Below, one piece after another: positions 58,184-64,000 of a DNA stretch of 64,000 nt. The stretch spans positions 372,001 to 436,000 of the forward strand of contig JARWMV010000250.1 of NCBI GenBank assembly GCA_030998015.1. The letters run 5' to 3'. The stretch is from Ceratorhiza oryzae-sativae. Lineage: Eukaryota > Basidiomycota > Agaricomycetes > Cantharellales > Ceratobasidiaceae. A program made the translations under genes and the position numbers. Each line of letters starts with the position of its first letter. Position 1 is the stretch's first letter. A model generated the notes under the pieces. That model did not search any database. It saw only the letters and a program-made list of their open reading frames with translations, and had not been told where the DNA came from.

Positions 58184-58850
58184 ATGGCACATCCAGAACT
58201 CCCGCCCATCACCTCTACTCAACTGCGCAAACGTGTATTCACCCACGTCTCGGTCTTTCGCCTGCCTGTCAACGATCTCGAACAGGTGCGCCCCTGGCTC
58301 CCTTTTCCATTCAAACCCCGGGCTCATTTCGTGGCCGATTTTTTTATAGATTGAAAATACGGACAATGACAGGCTGTCGTTTATGGGCCGTGCAGCGCTA
58401 GACTACGTCTTGTCGGCCTCGACTCCCGTTCTCGACGTCGATGCACAACTCGCGTCGCTCGCCCGGTCGTATGATCTGGTCAGGCATCTGCATACCGGAT
58501 GGCGCGATCAAGACCCGGCTCCACGCGCCACCGAGACCCAACTGATGGAGGCCTATGTGGGTGCGCTCGTCCTCGAAAACGAGCAAGTCGGCATGAAGTT
58601 TGCGAGAGAGCTTGTCGTTGCCATGGGCGGCCAAATTACATCGGTGGCCCCAGAGAGACCTGTGCATGAAGATCAAGAGCCGACTCGACTATTCGGTCCA
58701 GAAGCGACTGGCCGACTGCACAATCTAGCCGCCCGACATCACATCACACTCTCCTGGGACGATCGAGTCCAGGGGCCCCAGCACGCCCAGCAGTGGGAAT
58801 CAGACCTCTCGCGTACGTTGAGCGCTCAGCCTTGGCGTATCTACCCCTGA
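58184..58850 (+). CDS. Degenerate RNase III-like protein with dsRNA-binding-like C-terminus
   Basis: Two exons (58184-58285, 58350-58850) encode 200 residues; the GTGCGC...TTATAG splice joins LEQ to IENTDNDRLSFMG in phase 0. RNase III pattern: VFTHVSVFR for the LTHxSxx start, NDRLSFMGRAALDYVLS for the ERLEFLGDAVLxxxxS helix, then TETQLMEAYVGALVLENE for the ADxFEAxIGAIYLD helix. The catalytic GD acid reads GR and ADxF reads TETQ, so nuclease activity is unlikely though one Glu remains. The tail LHNLAARHHITLSWDDRVQGPQHAQQWESDL fits a dsRNA-binding motif (helix, strand, then GPxHAxxF-type strand). Mitochondrial ribosomal L3/L44-type proteins share this architecture; an rRNA-binding role is one possibility. 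It is divergent from pacC. Confidence 0.65.
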
Positions 58851-59962
58851 TACATGATTGACGACGTTGTTCCGCCCAGTTCACGATACCAAGACAAACC
58901 AGTCATGGCCCTGCATCGCGCAAGGTTTGGGTCGATCAAGAAAAGTGGCTCGAGCAAACGCAGCGACCAAGGCACTTCTACTTTGGAATGATATCACATC
59001 TTAGATCATGATGCCTGATGTTGTGCCAACGCCCCTTCAGTCGTGTTTCCGTGTAGGTGACAAATGGTGTAAGAATAGGGGCGAATATGCCTCTTGGCCA
59101 ATCGTGTCCAGCCTCGGGCAAATACAAATACATCTATTCATAGACCGCATACAGCGGCCTTTACGTATGCGTGTAACGGTTGTAAAAAAGGGACTGCGCT
59201 GGCACAAGAATAATTCTACCTAATGATAGGTTTGACCTGTCCACGGTGACGGGCGCTACGAACGTGTTCCGATCACATTCAATCATATATATACGTGAGT
59301 GTGTGTGTGCGCACGACTGTTCTATTTTGACTGCGAGGGTCGACGCCTGCAAGAACGATCAGAGATGATGCCGTGGTCGTGTGTCATGGAATCCGGCCAC
59401 GACTCTATATCAAGGGGCTAGAGGCTGAATGCGTCTCCGACTCTATCGCATAGGCTGCGGGGCACATGCCAAGGGCCCAGGTCGAGCGCCGTATCAGCCT
59501 CCTCATCCAGAATGATCCAGCCTCGACACGGCGCTGCGAAATAGTCCGTCCTCTAAACAGAATGGCCGTGCCAAATTGGACATGCTAAAAACGGCTCGGC
59601 ATTCGGATCCCTGCATATCATGGCGTAGCCAAGGAATATCGCGTTTTGCGCAGCCAAGGAATCCATCCACCTTCGAGAAGTTCGAGGCGAGGCGTACGGA
59701 TATAGGCAATGGAAAATCAAGCCGAAGCATCTCGGTCGCAGCGTGGCCGCGAGTCGACCGGGTGGCTAATTTTGCATGGCACAGCACCGGTAACGGTAAC
59801 GCAAGCCCCTATTCAACCTAAAAAATTCTTCCGTTGGAACATCTTGGCATGACGACCCGAGCGAATGGAAACCGACAAGGCACATATCAGCCAAGGTCGC
59901 TTGGCAATTTAGGCTCCAGTACACTATGACTAAGCATTCATTATTGTTACAGATAACAGCAC
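58851..59962. other. Intergenic, no gene seen
   Basis: No motif-bearing frame. A short GT/TG tract lies near 59296-59309. Confidence 0.4.
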
Positions 59963-62301
59963 TCAATCGTACCCCTTGCCACTCCTTTGCTTGGCCCGCT
60001 TGTTGCCCTTGTTGTGTTTCTTGCCTCTGGTCTCGTCCGCTCTCGTCCCCCCTTGAGCGAGCCGCCCGTCGTCTCCGACCACATTTTGGTGTGGGAATGT
60101 CTTGGAACGAATGTACTCTTGGCCTCCCTTTACAAACGCGGACGAGGCGAGCCCGCTCCTATCAAAAAACTCTCGATCAAGCGCACCGCCTGAGCTTGTC
60201 GGGCCCGAAGCAGGGTCCACAAACGTGTCTGCGGTTTTGGTGACGCGTGTCGAGGGTGCCATCTTTTTGCCGGCAGCGGCCAGTCGCTCCACAGCAAGCT
60301 GACGAGCACGAGCGTTGAACTCGTCATCGTCCAGCCCAGGTGGGGGATGACAGAACAGGAGCTTGCCGGCAACGTAATCTTTGAGAATGTACCGTGCTGC
60401 ACGGGCTTCGTCCGGCAAGCCTTGGCCAGCTCGAGCAAATCCACGAGCGACTGAGGTGACGTTGAGTGGAGAGAACATGTGAATCCTAAACGGCACTTAC
60501 TGGCGTAGGACACGAGAAGATCTTCCGCGGTCACTTCGTCATCCTTCCCACCACCTTCTTCTACGCCTCTCCGTCGGATCCTGAGTCCATATGTACCCTC
60601 GAGAACACCACGTGGGATGCGACGTACGACCAACCCAACAGGTCCAACGTGCTCTCTCATTTGATCGATCGGCAACACGCCGTCACATACGAGCGCAGCT
60701 TTCGTTGTCGCAAATTGAGGAAACACAAGACCGGGGCAATCGCACAGGACAATAGCCGGAGATAGATGAATTGTCTGAAAATGCTTGGTTTTTCCCGGGG
60801 TTGAAGAGACCGAGACCTTCTTTTCGCCAAGCAATGCGTTGATCGTGCTCGACTTGCCAACGTTTGGGTACCCGACCAGCCCGACAGTGAGTTTAGTTGG
60901 TGCCGGGTTGGTAGGCGTCGCAAATGCTAATTTTGGTGTCAGACAAGAGCCAGTGAACGCGTGGGAGAACTGTACTCGACAGGTCGGGCGCCGAGCTCAG
61001 GAAGAGTTCTTCAAGCTCCAACACCGATAGCACGCGTGTTCGAGGGTCGTCGTCCTCGCCTGCGTCGACCGGCAGATGGTGGGCGTCTGTTTCGGTCAAG
61101 TCATCGATGGATGTTCGGGGTTGGGGTTCCGGATCTGCGGCCTCAGCCTCGGCGTTGTCTGCTTCGTCCTCGCTTTCGTTTGATGAATCTGATTCGCGCG
61201 ACTCGCGTGACGCCTCTTCTGCGAGTTGCTTGGCTTCTTGTAATGCCTTGGCGTTTGCTGCCGAAAAAAAAGCATATTGAATGCCTTCTTTCTCAAAATA
61301 GTCGGCCCACCCGTGTCTTGCATTCCACATGAGATTCGGAAATTTCGGAAATTGTCAGGCTCACCGTTGATCCACGGTCAAAAGATCCGCCTTGTTCACG
61401 AGCAGCAAGCTCCGACGCAATCCTTTGGCTCCCGAGCCTTTCTCTCCATCCGGCCCCTCAATGTCGCTGACATAGGAGTCTAAATCTGCACATCGGAACC
61501 GCAGCGGATTACGAGCATCCACGATTTGAACCACGAGGTGAGCACGCTCCAGCACACGCCAAAGTTGTCGCCATACAGCAATGTTGCGCTCAAACGGAGT
61601 AAGTAGAAAGTTCTCGGCTTCTTGTAGTCTGTCGGGAAAGCCCGTTTGGCGCGGATCATATATACAGCACGAGATGGCTTACTGAGCAATGTTCCTCCTC
61701 CATTCTAAGAATGCTTCTCGCTCTTGGCGTTCGAGCTGCGAGGTCGTGAGATCACGGGTCCAGGAAGGTCTGTATGCATATGAGGATGAGTAAGGAGCAA
61801 AGATAAGGTACTCACCGCCTCGGCACGCGGAGACGATCCTTGTTTTGTGCATGCCGTTGAAGGATGGCTTGTTCCTCTTGGGAAGAAAGAAGGTATGGAT
61901 TGTGCGAGAGCGTGTTGGAGTTTGTGGTTTGAATGATGGTGATATTCTGCCTTTCTGATGTCGGGATAAGTGCAAGATCAGAGTATTCGGGTCAAGACGA
62001 ACCGGCAGTAAATTCTCGTCCTGCCAATTGAGCCGTATTTAGGAATTCATCCAAGTCTCGCTCCTGTGTAACAGACTGGAGCTGATGGTCTAGTTCTGTA
62101 GTGTACTAAGACTTGGTAAGTTCCATGGCTGAGATCGCTGGCAGGATGCGCACCTTGTCTGTGTCTTCCCGCGCGGCGCGGGCATCCTTGGCCTTGCGGT
62201 TGATGATTGCGCGGCCAAGACCGACTTGGTTCCGATTGTTCTTTGGAAGGGGCTGTCTCGAAATGAATATAGGTCTTGCTCATGCACGGGGTACATACCA
62301 T
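59963..62301 (-). CDS. lsg1: Large-subunit GTPase Lsg1, 60S export-adaptor recycling
   Basis: Lsg1 is a cytoplasmic circularly permuted GTPase that releases the Nmd3 export adaptor from 60S subunits. About nine exons encode around 650 residues. The N-terminus, PLPKNNRNQVGLGRAIINRK, is typical, and is followed by LQSVTQERDLDEFLNTAQLAG, RPSWTRDLTTSQLERQEREAF and LTPFERNIAVWRQLWRVLERA. The GTPase motifs come in permuted order: G4 NKADLL, then after an acidic insert (SRESDSSNESEDEADNAEAE) G1 GYPNVGKSSTINALLG, G2 region SVSSTPGKTKHFQT and G3 CDCPGLVFP. The C-terminal part, GLPDEARAARYILKDYV, and basic tail KKHNKGNKRAKQRSGKGYD are also expected. The first coding exon is only the ATG (62301-62299), directly followed by a GTATGT donor. 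Intact. Confidence 0.95.
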
Positions 62302-63162
62302 GAGGGGAGCAAAGTGGCTCAGGGATGATGGAGGGGGGTAAATCTTACACAGACTCACGTGAGATGAGATGAACGGGATTGGTCATCCATTCACCACGAC
62401 GGACCATTTCCGGACCAATGTCTAACACTACACTGTCTTTGCCACCTCATCTACCCGCTATACCCGCGTTGTCCGACAGTGAGTATTCATAAGCTGCGAG
62501 AAAATCCTATATGACGCAGTGGCCCAGTCACCACAACCGAGGATGATGTGAAAAATATGGTTGGCCGCGTCTCAACACCCGAAGAGTGAGTCGAGGCAAA
62601 ATGATATTGCAACAAAAATTAACTTTTGGTAGTACCCCAATTTATATCTGCACAATAGAAGGCATGTAAAGATCAACGTAGTTTCAGGTTTGAACTTACA
62701 TCTCATCCAGGATGCAACAAGCTCTTCCCTTCGAGGGAAAGGCTGGGGGGCCATAGGAAACGTGATCATGGTTCAGACGATACTACGAACAACGTCCTGA
62801 CTTGGAATGAATAAATGATGTTATTTAGCTTGCTCTAGACAAGGCAATAAATCTCGGAATAGGTAATTACTATAGAACCAATGCCTCAATTGATCAGGAC
62901 CTTGTGTGGTGCGCTGCCACAATAATTGAGTCCCACAACCCCCATACAATTGCGAGTCATTTCTTCGTCGGTTTCATGGGTCTGATCACGGGTATTGGGG
63001 CTCATTTACTCGCTTCCCCCTATATTATATATTGTTCCTTGTTTGGGGATAATTTACCGCGCGCCAAACTCTCACGTGGGCTCCTTTCAGCTCTGTTGTT
63101 AACCGTCATCACACTTGATCTTCGGCATCTGACTACATCTTCTTACTTGTGGCGAGATCAGC
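62302..63162. other. Divergent intergenic region
   Basis: Lies between the starts of lsg1 and the BTB gene. No gene recognised; an E-box CACGTG-like site is at 62357-62362 on the lsg1 side. Confidence 0.4.
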
Positions 63163-64000
63163 ATGGTCAATAGCGTCAAGAGGTCTCGTTCTAGTAGCTC
63201 ACTCCTGGGAAAACAAGACGGGGCCATATCTAGGGACAATTCTTACTACTTTTCGGATGGAAATGCAGTGTTTCTTGTCGGTAGTGTTCTTTTCAAGGTC
63301 CGCACGCGCCTTTATTTTGCATGTTTTAAACTAAAATCTCTGGTATCTTTGAAGTTACATTCTTCACTTCTTATGAGAGAGTGCGAAATGTTCGAAAATA
63401 TGTTTACTCTCCCTCTGAAACATATGCAGTCTGGCCAAGACGGGACTTGTGACGAGCGGCCCATTGTGGTTCCACATGTTGAACCTCAGCCGTTTCGCAA
63501 TTTTCTGCTCGTGTTCTACGGAAGGTAAGTTTAATGAGAGCTTTCTTCATATTTTGAACTCTCAAACAGCCCAGACCGAGCGATACAGACTACAGGTCCC
63601 TGATGATGGATGCCACTGATCCAAACAATCACAATTCCTCCACGTTTCTCAAGCTTATCGATATTGCCGATCTAGCACATCGATTTGTTGCTCCAGAGCT
63701 TGAATCTTGGGCTCTTGGACAACTCAAGCAATTCTCATATTCAACAGAAAAGATGTCCAAGTACCATATTGGCCCTGAATACCAACTCAAGCTTCTGCGC
63801 TACGCAAATCTGGCTTTGGATGAGGATTTAACTCGCTGGGTTCGTCACTGGATTCGATATCACTACGTCTGGGGAATGGATCCATCTCCTGCTCGGCCTG
63901 CGTTTACCATTAAATCCATCGAACGGGTACGAGAACAACTTCTTCGGCTGTTCAAGAAACCAAACTTACGAGAGAGTGATCCCTCGCTCTTTGGATTCAC
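63163..64000 (+). CDS. BTB/POZ-domain protein (partial, runs off the window)
   Basis: Basidiomycetes carry many short BTB/POZ proteins of unknown partners. Three exons are visible: 63163-63297, 63352-63526, and from about 63581 to the edge. The N-terminus (MVNSVKRSRSSSSLLGKQ) leads into YYFSDGNAVFLVGSVLFKL, HSSLLMRECEMFENMFTLP and RPIVVPHVEPQPFRNFLLVFY, the BTB core, followed by helices FLKLIDIADLAHRFVAPELES. The exon joints FK/LH and GR/PSD are phase-consistent. The last part (YANLALDEDLTRWVRHWIRYH) is still open at the window end, so the C-terminus is missing here. Confidence 0.8.

Overview
The window is nuclear DNA from a filamentous basidiomycete, most probably an agaricomycete. The genes are broken by many short introns (mostly 45-75 nt, with GT or occasionally GC donors and AG acceptors), and the products are typical fungal housekeeping proteins next to basidiomycete-type families such as a BTB/POZ protein. 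The style recalls Ceratobasidiaceae (Rhizoctonia), but that is a guess. No prokaryotic operons, rRNA or CRISPR were seen, and no tRNA was recognised by eye.

Layout. 0.2-1.8 kb: a TA-flanked foldback element with two arms of about 700 bp. 1.8-4.7 kb: weak coding traces only. 4.7-12.2 kb: RanGAP (rna1, minus) and an MLRQ/NDUFA4-type respiratory subunit (plus) share a short divergent promoter, followed by a very large Ser/Pro-rich disordered protein (minus). 12.2-15.3 kb: no convincing gene. 15.35-16.16 kb: a secreted carboxymuconolactone-decarboxylase-like protein. 16.28-25.1 kb: a transposon nest. It holds MITEs, 111-bp inverted repeats and about 870-bp LTR-like direct repeats around a broken Helitron Rep gene that has lost its catalytic HUH region and carries a MITE. 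25.5-30.5 kb: tandemly duplicated MFS monocarboxylate-type transporters. 30.7-31.9 kb: an unidentified membrane protein. 32.2-34.8 kb: Hub1 and Sad1/USP39, two tri-snRNP splicing factors, tail to tail. 36.2-38.1 kb: CSN2. 39.1-44.2 kb: Raptor (Mip1/Kog1). 44.3-55.2 kb: poorly characterised genes, including a degenerate RNase III-like gene and a secreted protein. 55.2-58.9 kb: PacC/Rim101 divergent from a second degenerate RNase III-like protein with a dsRNA-binding-like tail. 60.0-62.3 kb: the ribosome-biogenesis GTPase Lsg1. 63.2 kb to the edge: a partial BTB/POZ gene.

How the parts relate. Most genes are single-copy regulators of growth and gene expression (TORC1 scaffold, COP9 signalosome, Ran cycle, 60S maturation, pH response, splicing) with no cluster logic. 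The exception is the Hub1/Sad1 pair. The most interesting signals are that pair together with several GC-AG introns in the same window, two catalytically degenerate RNase III-like genes, the HUH-deleted Helitron with its MITE, and CpG decay visible between two copies of the same repeat.
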